A stretch of DNA of 64,000 nucleotides from NCBI GenBank assembly GCA_032027085.1, contig JAVSMS010000001.1, positions 2,201,705-2,265,704 on the forward strand, read 5' to 3'. Positions 52,763-62,708 of the stretch are shown in pieces. How positions within the stretch are numbered: the stretch's first letter is position 1; each line of letters opens with the position of its first letter. The position numbers and the translations under genes were made by a program. The notes below the pieces were generated by a model that saw only the letters and a list, made by a program, of their open reading frames with translations, ran no database searches and was not told the origin of the DNA. This DNA is from Pseudorhodoplanes sp. Its GTDB lineage: Bacteria > Pseudomonadota > Alphaproteobacteria > Rhizobiales > Xanthobacteraceae.

Positions 52763-52839
52763 TCGTCCCCGCGCAAGCGGGGACCCATAGCCCCATTGCT
52801 GTCGAGGTGTGTATGGGTCCCCGCGTTCGCGGGGACGAC
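52763..52839. repeat. Inverted repeat between adenine deaminase and the MetE-like gene
   Basis: CGTCCCCGCGCAAGCGGGGA and the following CCCATA on the left match TATGGGTCCCCGCGTTCGCG and GGGACG on the right as inverted arms. Each arm also folds on itself. This CCCCGCG-GCGGGG unit is widely dispersed in Rhizobiales genomes. It lies in the gap upstream of the ade GTG start and downstream of the MetE-like stop. Confidence 0.8.
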
Positions 52840-52877
52840 GACGGAGACATTGGCAACCTCTCGGTTTCAACGGAGAC

Positions 52878-54044
52878 TCAAGCCGCGCTCTTTCTGCCCC
52901 ACAATTTCGCCGACGCGATGTCGGCGCCTTCGCGCAAGGCCTTCAGCTTCAGCCACACCACCGGCTCCACCACCCATTCGCGGTTGGTGAAGGTGCCGAA
53001 GCCGCAATCGGTGGAGGCGATCACGCGCTCGCGCTCGCCAATGGCCGCGACCGCATCCTCGATGCGGCGCGCGACCACTTCCGGATGTTCGACAATATTG
53101 GACGTCGTCTCGATCACGCCGGGAATGAGGATCATGTCCTTCGGCAGCGGGTGCTGCCTGAAGGCGGCGTATTCATGCGCGTGGCGCGGATTGGCGAACT
53201 CGATCGACAGCGCGCTGACATTGGCCTGATACAGCGCGGGCAGGATCACCGACAGCGGCACGTCGTGAACGTGGGGGCCCTCCCAGTTGCCGTAGCAGAC
53301 ATGCAGGCGTACGCGATCACGCGGAATGCCCTCGATGCCCTTGTTGATGGCGGCGACTTGCTTTTCCACCTGTTTTGCAAACTGCGCGTCGGTGAGATCG
53401 CGATGGAACATGGTGCGGTCCATGGCGAGATCGGGCGCGTCGATCTGCAGGATGAACCCGGCTTTGTGGATCGCCTGGTATTCCTTGCTCATCTCCCGCG
53501 CCAGCGCGTCGAGATAGTCGTCGTGCGAGGGGTAATAGGCGTTGAGCATGGTGGAGGAGATGATGCCCGGCGAAGCAGCGGTCATGAACATTTCCTGAAA
53601 CGTGCTTCCGGCGATGTCCTTCACGCGCTTCAGTTCATTTTCGATCGGCGCGGTGTCGAGATATCTGATGTCGCCTTGCGCTTCCGGCGCATTCTGCTGC
53701 TTGGAGACATGCGGAAATCGGTGCGTCAGATATTTGACCAGCTCGGGAAATTCCTCGAATTCCATGCCGCGCCGCCGCTTCGATACGCCGGCAAAGCCGG
53801 ACATGCGCTGCGGCACATAGGTCTGGAAGCCGACCCGCTGCTGTTCGCCGTCATTGCCGATATCGATGCCGACCTCTGATTGCTTTTCGACAACATGGCG
53901 CACGGCCTTGTCCATCTCTGCATTCATTTCGGCCTTGTCGAAGGCTTCGCCGGCCTCTCGGCGCACCAGCATGTCGGACAATTTCTCGCTGCGCGGCAGG
54001 CTGCCGACATGGGTGGTCAGGATACGGTCCCGGCTTGTGAGCAT
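52878..54044 (-). CDS. Cobalamin-independent methionine synthase II-like protein
   Basis: 388 residues, equal to the C-terminal catalytic half of MetE (MetE is about 750). It begins LTSRDRILTTHVGSLPRS. Zinc-ligand motifs LHVCYGNWEGPHVHD and ASTDCGFGTF are present, with SIEFANPRHAHEY. Stand-alone proteins of this class are often methyltransferases acting on other thiols or methylated compounds rather than homocysteine. It is divergent from benzoate-CoA ligase. Confidence 0.88.
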   Translation of the reverse strand: MLTSRDRILTTHVGSLPRSEKLSDMLVRREAGEAFDKAEMNAEMDKAVRHVVEKQSEVGIDIGNDGEQQRVGFQTYVPQRMSGFAGVSKRRRGMEFEEFPELVKYLTHRFPHVSKQQNAPEAQGDIRYLDTAPIENELKRVKDIAGSTFQEMFMTAASPGIISSTMLNAYYPSHDDYLDALAREMSKEYQAIHKAGFILQIDAPDLAMDRTMFHRDLTDAQFAKQVEKQVAAINKGIEGIPRDRVRLHVCYGNWEGPHVHDVPLSVILPALYQANVSALSIEFANPRHAHEYAAFRQHPLPKDMILIPGVIETTSNIVEHPEVVARRIEDAVAAIGERERVIASTDCGFGTFTNREWVVEPVVWLKLKALREGADIASAKLWGRKSAA

Positions 54045-54174
54045 GCGTGTCTCCCGATGCGGTACTTATAAGCGAAAGGGATGCTTCATCAGGCCGCAGC
54101 ATGACGCACGCGTCAATCGCCAGTGCGCGGTCTAGAATGCCCTCCAGCTTGTGCTTGACCGGCGAAAGTCCGTC

Positions 54175-54188
54175 TGTATTATAGTGCA
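54175..54188. promoter_or_regulatory. Likely BoxR operator upstream of benzoate-CoA ligase
   Basis: TGTATTATAGTGCA followed by TG matches the palindrome TGCACTATAGTGCA found before boxC at 62603-62616 at 12 of 14 positions. The last base lies 94 bases before the ligase ATG; for boxC the distance is 93. It also lies 131 bases from the divergent MetE-like start. Confidence 0.65.
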
Positions 54189-54219
54189 TGCGGATCGGTC
54201 GTGGCGCGCGCCGAACGTC

Positions 54220-54252
54220 GTTGCGTTTGCAACTATTGCAAATATTCGCAAC
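54220..54252. promoter_or_regulatory. Second palindromic site before benzoate-CoA ligase
   Basis: TTTGCAA and TTGCAAA flank CTA as a perfect inverted repeat (54226-54242), with GTTGCG on the left (54220-54225) and CGCAAC on the right (54247-54252) as an outer pair. It is 30 bases before the start codon, where a repressor would block the promoter. No regulator is known from the sequence. Confidence 0.45.
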
Positions 54253-54281
54253 AATAAAAACAAGCGCTTGCGGGACGGAAC

Positions 54282-55895
54282 ATGGCTCAAGCTGCGTCAC
54301 AGGCGGCCCAGTCGGGCCGCGAAGTTGGGAGCATGGAAGCTCCGGAGATTTCGCGCGACTATAATTTCGCCGCCGATATTCTCGACCGCAATCTTTCCGC
54401 AGGGCGTGCCAACAAGCCCGTTTTCATCGATCGCCGCGGCGCCTGGACCTATGGCCAGCTCGCTGATCGCGTCAACCGCTTCGGCGCCGTGCTGCGCGCC
54501 AAGGGCATGCGGCGGGAAGAGCGGATCATGCTCTGCCTGCTCGACACCATCGACTGGCCGACGGCATTCCTCGGCGCGATCAAGGCCGGCGTCATTCCGG
54601 TCGCGGTCAACACGCTTTTGACCGAGCAGGATTATCTTTTCATGCTGACCGACAGCCGCGCGCGCGTGCTCGTCGTGTCGCAGGCGCTGCTGCCGAAATT
54701 CGAACCGATCATTGCGCGCTGTCCCGATCTCAAACACGTCATCGTGTCCGATGGCGCGACCAGTGATTACGAAAAGTTCGAGGACCTGATCGCGGCGGCA
54801 CAGCCGGAAAACTACACCGCGCCGACGACGCGCGACGACATGTGCTTCTGGCTCTATTCATCTGGCTCGACCGGCAAGCCGAAGGGGACCGTGCACGCGC
54901 ATGCGAGCCTGCGGCTGACCGACGAGCTTTATGCGCAGCCGACGCTTGGCCTGAAGGAAAGCGACGTCTGCTATTCGGTGGCGAAGCTGTTCTTCGCTTA
55001 CGGTCTCGGCAATGCGCTGACATTTCCGATGTCGGCCGGCGCAACGACGGTTTTGCTGGATGAGAGGCCGACGCCGGAGAGCGTCACTGCGCTTTTGAAG
55101 CAGCACCCGGTCACAGTATTCTACGGCGTGCCGACTTTCTACGCGGCGTTTCTGGCGAGCCCAGCGGCGCCGCTGCGCGCCGACGTGAAATTCCGCCGCT
55201 GCGTCTCCGCCGGCGAAGCCTTGCCGGAGGATGTCGGCAAGCGCTGGAGCGAGAAATACGGCTGCGACATTCTCGACGGCATCGGCTCGACCGAGATGTT
55301 GCACATCTTCCTGTCCAATCGCCCGGGTGCGGTGAAATACGGCACCACCGGCCAGCCGGTGCCGGGCTATGATCTCAAGCTGATCGATGATGAAGGACAG
55401 CCCGTTGCGCCGGGCGAGATGGGCGAATTGCTGATCCGCGGGCCGTCGAGCGCGATCATGTACTGGAACAACCGCGAGCAATCGCGCCGCACCTTCATGG
55501 GCGAGTGGACGCGCTCCGGCGACAAGTATCGGCAGGACGAGGACGGCTATTACGTCTATTGCGGGCGCAATGACGACATGCTGAAGGTCTCCGGCCTTTA
55601 TGTCTCGCCCTTCGAGGTGGAAGGCGCGCTGCAGACGCATGAGGACGTGCTGGAATGTGCGGTGGTGGCCTGGCTCGACGGCGACGACCTGATCAAGCCA
55701 AAGGCCTTCGTGGTCCTGAAGGCGCATGACAAGGCCTGCGACGAACTGGCGCGGCGGTTGCAGGAGCATGTGAAGACCCGCCTTGCGCCATTCAAATATC
55801 CGCGCTGGATCGAATTCCGCACCGAATTGCCGAAGACCGCAACCGGCAAGATCCAGCGTTTCAAGTTGCGCATGGAGTCGACGACGCAGGCGTAA
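54282..55895 (+). CDS. bclA: Benzoate-CoA ligase family protein
   Basis: 537 residues. Adenylate-forming motif YSSGSTGKPKG (about 188-198), then YGVPTFYAAFLASPA, DGIGSTEMLHIFLSN and the C-terminal GRNDDMLKVSGLYVSPFEVE with PKTATGKIQRF. It makes benzoyl-CoA from benzoate, ATP and CoA, the first step before the box enzymes. It sits between the BoxR-like operator and the Liv transporter, and is likely part of that regulon. Other substituted benzoates may also be accepted. Confidence 0.93.
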   Translation: MAQAASQAAQSGREVGSMEAPEISRDYNFAADILDRNLSAGRANKPVFIDRRGAWTYGQLADRVNRFGAVLRAKGMRREERIMLCLLDTIDWPTAFLGAIKAGVIPVAVNTLLTEQDYLFMLTDSRARVLVVSQALLPKFEPIIARCPDLKHVIVSDGATSDYEKFEDLIAAAQPENYTAPTTRDDMCFWLYSSGSTGKPKGTVHAHASLRLTDELYAQPTLGLKESDVCYSVAKLFFAYGLGNALTFPMSAGATTVLLDERPTPESVTALLKQHPVTVFYGVPTFYAAFLASPAAPLRADVKFRRCVSAGEALPEDVGKRWSEKYGCDILDGIGSTEMLHIFLSNRPGAVKYGTTGQPVPGYDLKLIDDEGQPVAPGEMGELLIRGPSSAIMYWNNREQSRRTFMGEWTRSGDKYRQDEDGYYVYCGRNDDMLKVSGLYVSPFEVEGALQTHEDVLECAVVAWLDGDDLIKPKAFVVLKAHDKACDELARRLQEHVKTRLAPFKYPRWIEFRTELPKTATGKIQRFKLRMESTTQA

Positions 55896-56028
55896 CCCGC
55901 ACAAGATCATTTCATCAGGAAGTTTGCTGTCACAGAAGCATCAGGCCGGTCAAAAAGCAGCCTTTTGGCGCGCAATGCGATCCATTAGAGTTGTTGCAGG
56001 AGCGGCTCAACACCGGGAGGACTGACAG

Positions 56029-57204
56029 ATGAAAAAGACCCTGCTGACTGCCGGCGCCATACTGGCGCTGGCGATGAGTCCCGCAGCGGCACAGAACAAG
56101 ACCGTGAAAATCGGCTTCGTTTCGACCTTCAGCGGCCCCACCGCCGTCATCGGCAACGACATGCGCAATTCCTTCGAACTCGCGCTCGATCATCTGGGCC
56201 GCAAGATGGGCGGATTGCCGGTTGAGGTGATCTACGAAGATGACGGGCAGAAGCCGGATGTCGGCAAGCAGAAGACCGAAAAGCTGATCGAATCCGACAA
56301 GGTGGATTTCATCGTCGGCTATATCTGGTCGAACGTGCTGCTCGCCTCGCTGAAGCCGGTGATCGATTCCAAGACCATGATGGTGATCGCCAATGCAGGC
56401 CCGCACCAGGTCGCCGGCGAACTCTGCTCGCCTTACGTATTTTCGACCTCATGGCAGAACGACCAGACCCCGCAGGCGGTCGGCGAATATATGAACCAGA
56501 AAGGCGTGAAGACCGTCTATCTGATCGGGCCGAACTACGCTGCCGGCAAGGACATGCTGCAAGGTGTGGCCTCGACCTTCAAGGGCAAGGTGGTCGGTCA
56601 GGATCTGACCCGCTGGCCTGACCAACTCGACTTCTCGACCGAGCTGTCGAAGGCGCGTGCGGCGAAGCCGGATGCGATCTTCGTGTTCTATCCGGGCGCG
56701 GCGGGCGTGCAGTTCCTGAACCAGTATGTGCAGGCCGGACTGAAGGGGCAGATCCCGCTCTACACCGCCTTCACCATCGACGAATTGTCGCTACCGCGGC
56801 AGAAGGACCTGGCGCTCGGCGTGCCGGGCGCGCAGGAATGGGTGAACGATCTGCCCAACGACGCCAACAAGAAGTTTGTTGCTGATTACATCACCAAATA
56901 CAAGACCCGCCCCTCCTTCTACGGCGCGCAGTCATATGACGCCGCCAATCTGATCAACAGCGCGGTGATGGCGGTGAAGGGAGACCTCAGCAAGAAGGAC
57001 GCTATGCGCGACGAAATGCGCAAGGCGAACTACAAGTCGGTGCGTGGCCCCTACAAGTACGGCAACAACCACGTTCCGATCCAGAATTTCTATCTGCAGG
57101 AAGCGGTGAAGAACGACAAAGGCGAACTGGTGCTGAAGACGGTGGCCACCATCGTCAAGGACAGCCAGGATCGCTTCCATTCAAAATGTCCGATGAAATG
57201 GTGA
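56029..57204 (+). CDS. ABC transporter substrate-binding protein (branched-chain amino acid/aromatic acid type)
   Basis: 391 residues. GGGAGGACTGACAG lies before the ATG. A signal peptide (TLLTAGAILALAMSPAAAQ) is followed by a Leu/Ile/Val-type binding protein with VKIGFVSTFSGPTAVIGND, VDFIVGYIWSNVLLA and LYTAFTIDELSLP. Next to benzoate-CoA ligase and boxR it probably binds benzoate or related aromatic acids. It is the first transporter gene; a 12-base-pair hairpin follows. Confidence 0.92.
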   Translation: MKKTLLTAGAILALAMSPAAAQNKTVKIGFVSTFSGPTAVIGNDMRNSFELALDHLGRKMGGLPVEVIYEDDGQKPDVGKQKTEKLIESDKVDFIVGYIWSNVLLASLKPVIDSKTMMVIANAGPHQVAGELCSPYVFSTSWQNDQTPQAVGEYMNQKGVKTVYLIGPNYAAGKDMLQGVASTFKGKVVGQDLTRWPDQLDFSTELSKARAAKPDAIFVFYPGAAGVQFLNQYVQAGLKGQIPLYTAFTIDELSLPRQKDLALGVPGAQEWVNDLPNDANKKFVADYITKYKTRPSFYGAQSYDAANLINSAVMAVKGDLSKKDAMRDEMRKANYKSVRGPYKYGNNHVPIQNFYLQEAVKNDKGELVLKTVATIVKDSQDRFHSKCPMKW

Positions 57205-57215
57205 TCTGAAACCGG

Positions 57216-57244
57216 GCCGGACGGCGAGGCCATCGCCGTCCGGC
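57216..57244 (+). terminator. Intercistronic hairpin after the binding-protein gene
   Basis: GCCGGACGGCGA (57216-57227) and TCGCCGTCCGGC (57233-57244) make a perfect 12-base-pair stem with a 5-base loop, 11 bases after the stop. Only TCGTTTGTT follows, so it is likely a weak terminator or an RNA stabiliser that raises binding-protein expression over the permease genes downstream. Confidence 0.7.
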
Positions 57245-57309
57245 TCGTTTGTTGGGCCAAGCAAAATACGAGCGGGATAAACAAAGCTCGCCGTCTTTCC
57301 AGAGTGCGA

Positions 57310-58227
57310 ATGCTTCTTTTTGTCGAACAGACGCTGAATGGCCTGCAATTCGGCTTGCTGCTGTTTTTGCTGGCGGCGGGGCTGACGCTGGTGTTCGGGA
57401 TCATGGATCTCGTCAATCTGGCGCATGGCTCGTTCTATATGCTGGGCGCCTATTTCGCGGCGACCTTCACCGCACTGACCGGCCATTTCATCGGTGGCGT
57501 AGTCCTGGCGTTGATCGCGACGCTGATGGTTGGCATGGCGGTGGAAGTCATCGCCATCCGCCGGCTTTATGGCCGCGATCACCTCGACCATGTGCTCGGC
57601 ACCTTCGGCCTGCTGCTCTTCTTCAATGAACTGGTGCGGCTGATCTGGGGGCCGGCGGGCATGAATCTGACGCTGCCGTCCTGGCTCAACACCTCGATCG
57701 AGCTTATGCCCGGCGTCTATTACTCGATGTACCGCCTGTCGATCATCGTCGTGGCGCTGGTGGTGGCGCTTGTCCTTTATCTCGTGGTGATGCGCACCCG
57801 CATCGGCATGCTGATCCGCGCCGGCGCGTCCAACCGCGAAATGATCGGAGCGCTCGGCATCAACATCAAGTTGCTGTTCACCTTCGTCTTTGGCGCCGGC
57901 GCGGCGCTCGCCGGTCTTGCCGGACTGATGCAGGCGGCGATCCTGACGGCGCAGATCGGCATGGGCGAGAACATTCTCATTCTCGCCTTCGTGGTTATCA
58001 TCATCGGTGGTATCGGCTCGATCCGCGGCGCCTTCATCGCCTCGATCCTGGTCGGCCTGATCGATACTGTCGGCCGCGCCTTCCTGTCGGACGTGCTCAA
58101 GCTGTTCCTGTCGAATGCCGCGGCCTCGACCGCGGGCCCGGCGCTCTCATCCATGCTGATCTACCTTGTGATGGCAGTCATTCTGGTGATGCGGCCGGAG
58201 GGTCTGTTTCCGGCGGCCAGCAAATGA
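57310..58227 (+). CDS. livH: ABC transporter permease LivH type
   Basis: 305 residues from the ATG at 57310 (a GTG two codons upstream is possible). About eight membrane segments, with the LivH signature LGINIKLLFTFVFGAGAALAG and GMGENILILAFVVIIIGGIG. With LivM it forms the membrane channel. It overlaps livM by ATGA (58224-58227). Confidence 0.94.
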   Translation: MLLFVEQTLNGLQFGLLLFLLAAGLTLVFGIMDLVNLAHGSFYMLGAYFAATFTALTGHFIGGVVLALIATLMVGMAVEVIAIRRLYGRDHLDHVLGTFGLLLFFNELVRLIWGPAGMNLTLPSWLNTSIELMPGVYYSMYRLSIIVVALVVALVLYLVVMRTRIGMLIRAGASNREMIGALGINIKLLFTFVFGAGAALAGLAGLMQAAILTAQIGMGENILILAFVVIIIGGIGSIRGAFIASILVGLIDTVGRAFLSDVLKLFLSNAAASTAGPALSSMLIYLVMAVILVMRPEGLFPAASK

Positions 58228-59171
58228 GAAAGGCATTCACGCTTCGCAATATCGTCGTCGCGGCACTGCTCGTCATGCTGGCGCTGGTGCCGGTCTATTC
58301 GCAGGCGACCGGCGATGTCTTTCTGATGACGCTGTTCACCCGCATCGTCATCCTGGCCATGGCCGCGGTCAGCCTCAATCTCATCATGGGATTCGGCGGC
58401 ATGGTGAGCTTTGGCCACGCCGCCTATCTCGGCATTGGCGGTTACGTCGTCGGCATTCTGGCGTATGAAGGCGTCGGCTCCGGCTTTGTTCAGTGGCCGC
58501 TGGCGGTGATCATCTCGGCCCTGTTCGCGCTCATCATCGGCGCGCTGTCCCTGCGCACGCGCGGCGTCTATTTCATCATGATCACGCTCGCTTTCGCGCA
58601 GATGATCTATTATGTCGGTGTCAGTCTCGATCGCTACGGCGCCGACGACGGTCTGACCATCTACCGGCGCAGCGATTTCGCCGGCCTGATCAATCTCTCC
58701 AACAAGACGGTTTTTTACTACGTCTGCGTGACATTGCTGTTCGCCACGATCTATGGCGTCTGGCGTCTGGTCAATTCGCGCTTTGGAATGGTCATCCAGG
58801 GCGCGCGCTCCAACGAGCGGCGCATGCGCGCCATCGGCGTGCCCACCTATCGTTATCGCCTCACCTGTTTCGTCATCGCCGGCGCCATCTGCGGGCTCGC
58901 CGGCGTGCTGCTCGCCAATCAGGCGGATTTTGTCTCGCCCGCGATCATGCACTGGACGCGCTCCGGCGATCTGATCGTGATGGCGGTGCTGGGTGGCATG
59001 GGCTCGGTGGCCGGGCCGGTGCTGGGGGCGGTGGCCTTGCTGGTGCTGGAAGAGGCGTTGTCGGGGATTACCGAATATTGGCAGATCATTCTCGGCCCGA
59101 TGCTGCTCGCGATCGTGCTTTATGCACGCGGCGGCATTGAGGGATTGTTGCGGGGCGGACGCCATGACTGA
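58224..59171 (+). CDS. livM: ABC transporter permease LivM type
   Basis: 315 residues. Eight to ten membrane segments with MGFGGMVSFGHAAYLGIGGY, the family motif, and GAICGLAGVLLANQADFVSP. It pairs with LivH. The end overlaps livG by 8 bases (59164-59171), a sign of a tightly packed operon. Confidence 0.94.
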   Translation: MRKAFTLRNIVVAALLVMLALVPVYSQATGDVFLMTLFTRIVILAMAAVSLNLIMGFGGMVSFGHAAYLGIGGYVVGILAYEGVGSGFVQWPLAVIISALFALIIGALSLRTRGVYFIMITLAFAQMIYYVGVSLDRYGADDGLTIYRRSDFAGLINLSNKTVFYYVCVTLLFATIYGVWRLVNSRFGMVIQGARSNERRMRAIGVPTYRYRLTCFVIAGAICGLAGVLLANQADFVSPAIMHWTRSGDLIVMAVLGGMGSVAGPVLGAVALLVLEEALSGITEYWQIILGPMLLAIVLYARGGIEGLLRGGRHD

Positions 59172-59923
59172 CGCGCTGCTCAGCATTTCCGGACTTTCCA
59201 AGCGCTTTGGCGGCGTCATTGCTTCAGATGACGTGACGCTCTCCGTGCCCGCCGGCGAATTGCACGCCATCATCGGCCCGAACGGCGCCGGCAAGACAAC
59301 GCTGATCAGCCAGTTGATGGGAGAGTTGCCGCCCGATTCCGGCAAGATCGCGTTTCAGGGCGAGGAAATCACGGCTTTGCCGACCTGGCAGCGGGGCCGG
59401 CTGGGGCTTGCCCGCTCGTTCCAGATCACCTCGCTGTTTCTGAATTTCACCGCGCTCGACAATGTGGCGCTGGCCGTGCAGGCGCAGGCAGGGCATTCGT
59501 TCCATTTCTGGCACAACGCCCGCAGCCTGCCAGACTTGCGCGAGCCGGCGCGTGCGGCTTTGGCGCGGGTGGGGCTGGCCGGCCGCGAGAATGTCGTGGT
59601 GTCGAACATGAGCCATGGCGAACACCGGCAGATCGAGATCGCCATGGCGCTCGCCATGAAGCCGCGCATGCTGCTGCTCGACGAGCCGATGGCCGGCATG
59701 GGGCCGGAGGAATCGGCGCGGCTGGTCAGATTGCTGCGCGAGCTGAAACGGGAGCTGACGATCCTGTTGATCGAGCACGACATGGAAGCGGTCTTCGCCC
59801 TCGCGGATCGCATCTCGGTTCTGGTCTATGGGCGCGTAATCGCGTCGGGCAAGCCGGGCGAGATCCGCAACAATGCCGAAGTGAAAAAGGCTTATCTTGG
59901 CGACGGCAAGAAGGCGGGCGAGC

Positions 59924-59931
<8 letters not shown>
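59164..59931 (+). CDS. livG: ABC transporter ATP-binding protein LivG type
   Basis: 255 residues from the ATG at 59164. Walker A GPNGAGKTT near residue 39-47, signature NMSHGEHRQIEIAMAL (a SHGE variant of LSGGQ), Walker B LLLDEPMAGMGPEES and switch His in IEHDMEAV. It drives the transporter with LivF and overlaps both neighbours by 8 bases. Confidence 0.95.
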
Positions 59932-60670
<739 letters not shown>

Positions 60671-60690
60671 GCGGACTTGCCTTCATGCCG

Positions 60691-60710
60691 ACATGCACTA
60701 TTGTGCATGT
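60691..60710. promoter_or_regulatory. BoxR operator in front of boxR
   Basis: ACATGCAC (60691-60698) and GTGCATGT (60703-60710) form a perfect 8-base inverted repeat containing TGCA-N6-TGCA. It lies 18 bases before the boxR ATG. TGCA repeats are described for the BzdR/BoxR repressor family, so self-repression is likely. Confidence 0.75.
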
Positions 60711-60728
60711 CGCTTAGGGGACCTGCCG

Positions 60729-61637
60729 ATGCCTGAAATTCGCTCGAAGAAGAACGAGAAGGGCGTGGCGCCAGCGCTGACGGCGAGCGATGAATTTGCC
60801 GCTGATGTCGGCGCTCTGGTGCGGCGCGGCCGCGCGCGGCGCGGCATCACGCGCCGGCAACTCGCCGCCGATTCCGGCATCTCCGAACGTTATCTGGCGC
60901 AGATCGAAACCGGGCAGGGCAACCCGTCGATCATCGTGCTGAAGGCGATCGCGCTGGCGATGGACATGCCGATCACCGAATTGCTGCCGGTGAACGGCAA
61001 GCGGCACGCGGCGTTGAACCGCATCGGCGAATTGCTGGGGCGGCTGCGCACCACGGAATTACCGTCGGTGGCGCAGCTGCTTGAGCAGCGCATCGAGCAG
61101 AGCGCGGCGTCCGAACGCGGGCGGCGGATCGCGCTGGTCGGCTTGCGCGGCGCCGGCAAGACCACGCTCGGCGAGATGCTGGCCAAGAAACTCGGCTGGC
61201 CCTTCGTCGAACTCAACCGTGTGGTCGAACAGGAATACGGTGCCAGCGTTTCCATGCTGATCGAGATGTCGGGTGTCACAACGTTCCGTCGTTACGAGCA
61301 GGCGTCGCTGGAAAAGGTGATTGCCGAGCATGACAAAGTCGTGATCGCGACCGCCGGCGGCATCGTTGCCAATCCGGAAACCTATGCGCTGCTGTTGCGG
61401 CGCACGCATACGATCTGGGTGCAGGCGCAACCGCAGGAACATATGAGCCGCGTGATGGCGCAGGGCGATTTCCGCCCGATGGCGGAGAACCGCGCGGCGA
61501 TGAACGATCTGCTCGCCATTCTCGATGCGCGCAAAAGCGACTACGCGCAGGCGGAAGCGCAGCTCGACACGTCTGGCGAGAAGGTCGATCAGAGCTTGTC
61601 GAAATTGTTCAAGCGCGTGCAGGAGTGGGCAAAATGA
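60729..61637 (+). CDS. boxR: BoxR, benzoyl-CoA-responsive repressor with shikimate kinase-like domain
   Basis: 302 residues from the ATG at 60729 (AGGGGA upstream). Residues about 28-85 are an XRE helix-turn-helix (RGITRRQLAADSGISERYLA). Residues about 130-300 resemble shikimate kinase, with Walker A GLRGAGKT at 138-145; in this family the domain senses benzoyl-CoA. It is the expected regulator of the aerobic box pathway. The stop overlaps the next gene's ATG. Confidence 0.94.
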   Translation: MPEIRSKKNEKGVAPALTASDEFAADVGALVRRGRARRGITRRQLAADSGISERYLAQIETGQGNPSIIVLKAIALAMDMPITELLPVNGKRHAALNRIGELLGRLRTTELPSVAQLLEQRIEQSAASERGRRIALVGLRGAGKTTLGEMLAKKLGWPFVELNRVVEQEYGASVSMLIEMSGVTTFRRYEQASLEKVIAEHDKVVIATAGGIVANPETYALLLRRTHTIWVQAQPQEHMSRVMAQGDFRPMAENRAAMNDLLAILDARKSDYAQAEAQLDTSGEKVDQSLSKLFKRVQEWAK

Positions 61638-62446
61638 CGCTGCAGAACGAAGGTTTTCTCGATATTTCCGGGCAGCGCCTGGAATACCGCATGATCGGCC
61701 CGCGCCCCGACCAGGCACCGACCATCGTGATGTTGCATGAAGGTCTCGGCTGCGTCGGCATGTGGAACAGCTTTCCGGACGGCCTGGCGAAGGCGACCGG
61801 CGCCGGTGTCTTCGTCTATTCGCGGGCGGGATACGGCAAATCGAGTCCGGTGATGCTGCCACGCCCCTTGAGCTACATGCATAACGAGGCGCATGAGACT
61901 TTGCCGCGCGTGCTGTCGGAGATCGGCTTCCGGCGCGGGCTGCTGCTCGGCCACAGCGACGGTGCATCGATCGCAACGATCTACGCCGGCAGCGTGCAGG
62001 ATCATCGCATCCGCGGCCTCGTGCTGATCGCGCCGCATTTCTTTGTCGAGGATGTCAGTATCAAAGCGGCCGAGGAAATGAAGGGCGACTATGCGCAGAC
62101 CGATCTGCGCGAGAAACTGGGGCGCCATCACGCCGATGCCGACAACGCCTTCCGCGGCTGGAATGACGCCTGGCTCGATCCTGATTTCCGCGCTTGGAAC
62201 ACGATTGAAGAGCTCGCTTATATCCGCGTGCCGATTCTGATCGTGCAGGGCGAGGATGACCAGCATGGCACGGTGGCGCAGGTCGAGATGGCGCAGGAGG
62301 AATGCTATTGCCCGGTCGATGTCGCGCTGCTGCCCAATGCGCGGCATTGCCCGCATCGTGAGGCGCCGGAGGCGACGCTGAAGGCGGTGGCGGATTTTGC
62401 CAACCGCATCCTGCATGGGCATGAGGAAGCCGCTTTCGCCGCATGA
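61634..62446 (+). CDS. Alpha/beta hydrolase of the box cluster
   Basis: 270 residues from the ATG at 61634, overlapping the boxR stop. The hydrolase fold has HEGLGCVGMWNSFPD (oxyanion hole), nucleophile motif GHSDGAS with the Ser, QGEDDQHGT and the likely catalytic His in RHCPHREAPE. It may hydrolyse a CoA thioester or lactone in benzoate breakdown; such a hydrolase is a frequent box-cluster member without a firmly known role. Confidence 0.9.
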   Translation: MTLQNEGFLDISGQRLEYRMIGPRPDQAPTIVMLHEGLGCVGMWNSFPDGLAKATGAGVFVYSRAGYGKSSPVMLPRPLSYMHNEAHETLPRVLSEIGFRRGLLLGHSDGASIATIYAGSVQDHRIRGLVLIAPHFFVEDVSIKAAEEMKGDYAQTDLREKLGRHHADADNAFRGWNDAWLDPDFRAWNTIEELAYIRVPILIVQGEDDQHGTVAQVEMAQEECYCPVDVALLPNARHCPHREAPEATLKAVADFANRILHGHEEAAFAA

Positions 62447-62602
62447 TCGTCGGGCGCCACGCTTACGTGAACAGGCCCTGAAATATCTTTTTCCCGGTTC
62501 TCCGTCGCCTCTTCCGTCCCTTGCCCGGCGGCGAATCGACATTCCGGGAATTCTTCCAGAACGGAGGTTGACATGCAGAACAGGCTGGACATGTTCTAAA
62601 CC

Positions 62603-62616
62603 TGCACTATAGTGCA
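62603..62616. promoter_or_regulatory. BoxR operator in front of boxC
   Basis: TGCACTATAGTGCA is a perfect 14-base palindrome with TGCA-N6-TGCA, 93 bases before the boxC ATG at 62709. The core matches the sites at 60694-60707 and 54175-54188. Confidence 0.75.
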
Positions 62617-62708
62617 TGTTGTCTTGGCCCCCCAAACAAGAGGCCGGTCAGTGAAAATGGATTTCTCGCGCGGCCAACGAGACCGCGCTCCAGGGATGGG
62701 CATCAAGG

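Noticed and set aside
52737-52788. Upstream start for adenine deaminase at 52788
   Set aside because: The extra codons come from the palindromic repeat at 52763-52839 and have no similarity to the family.
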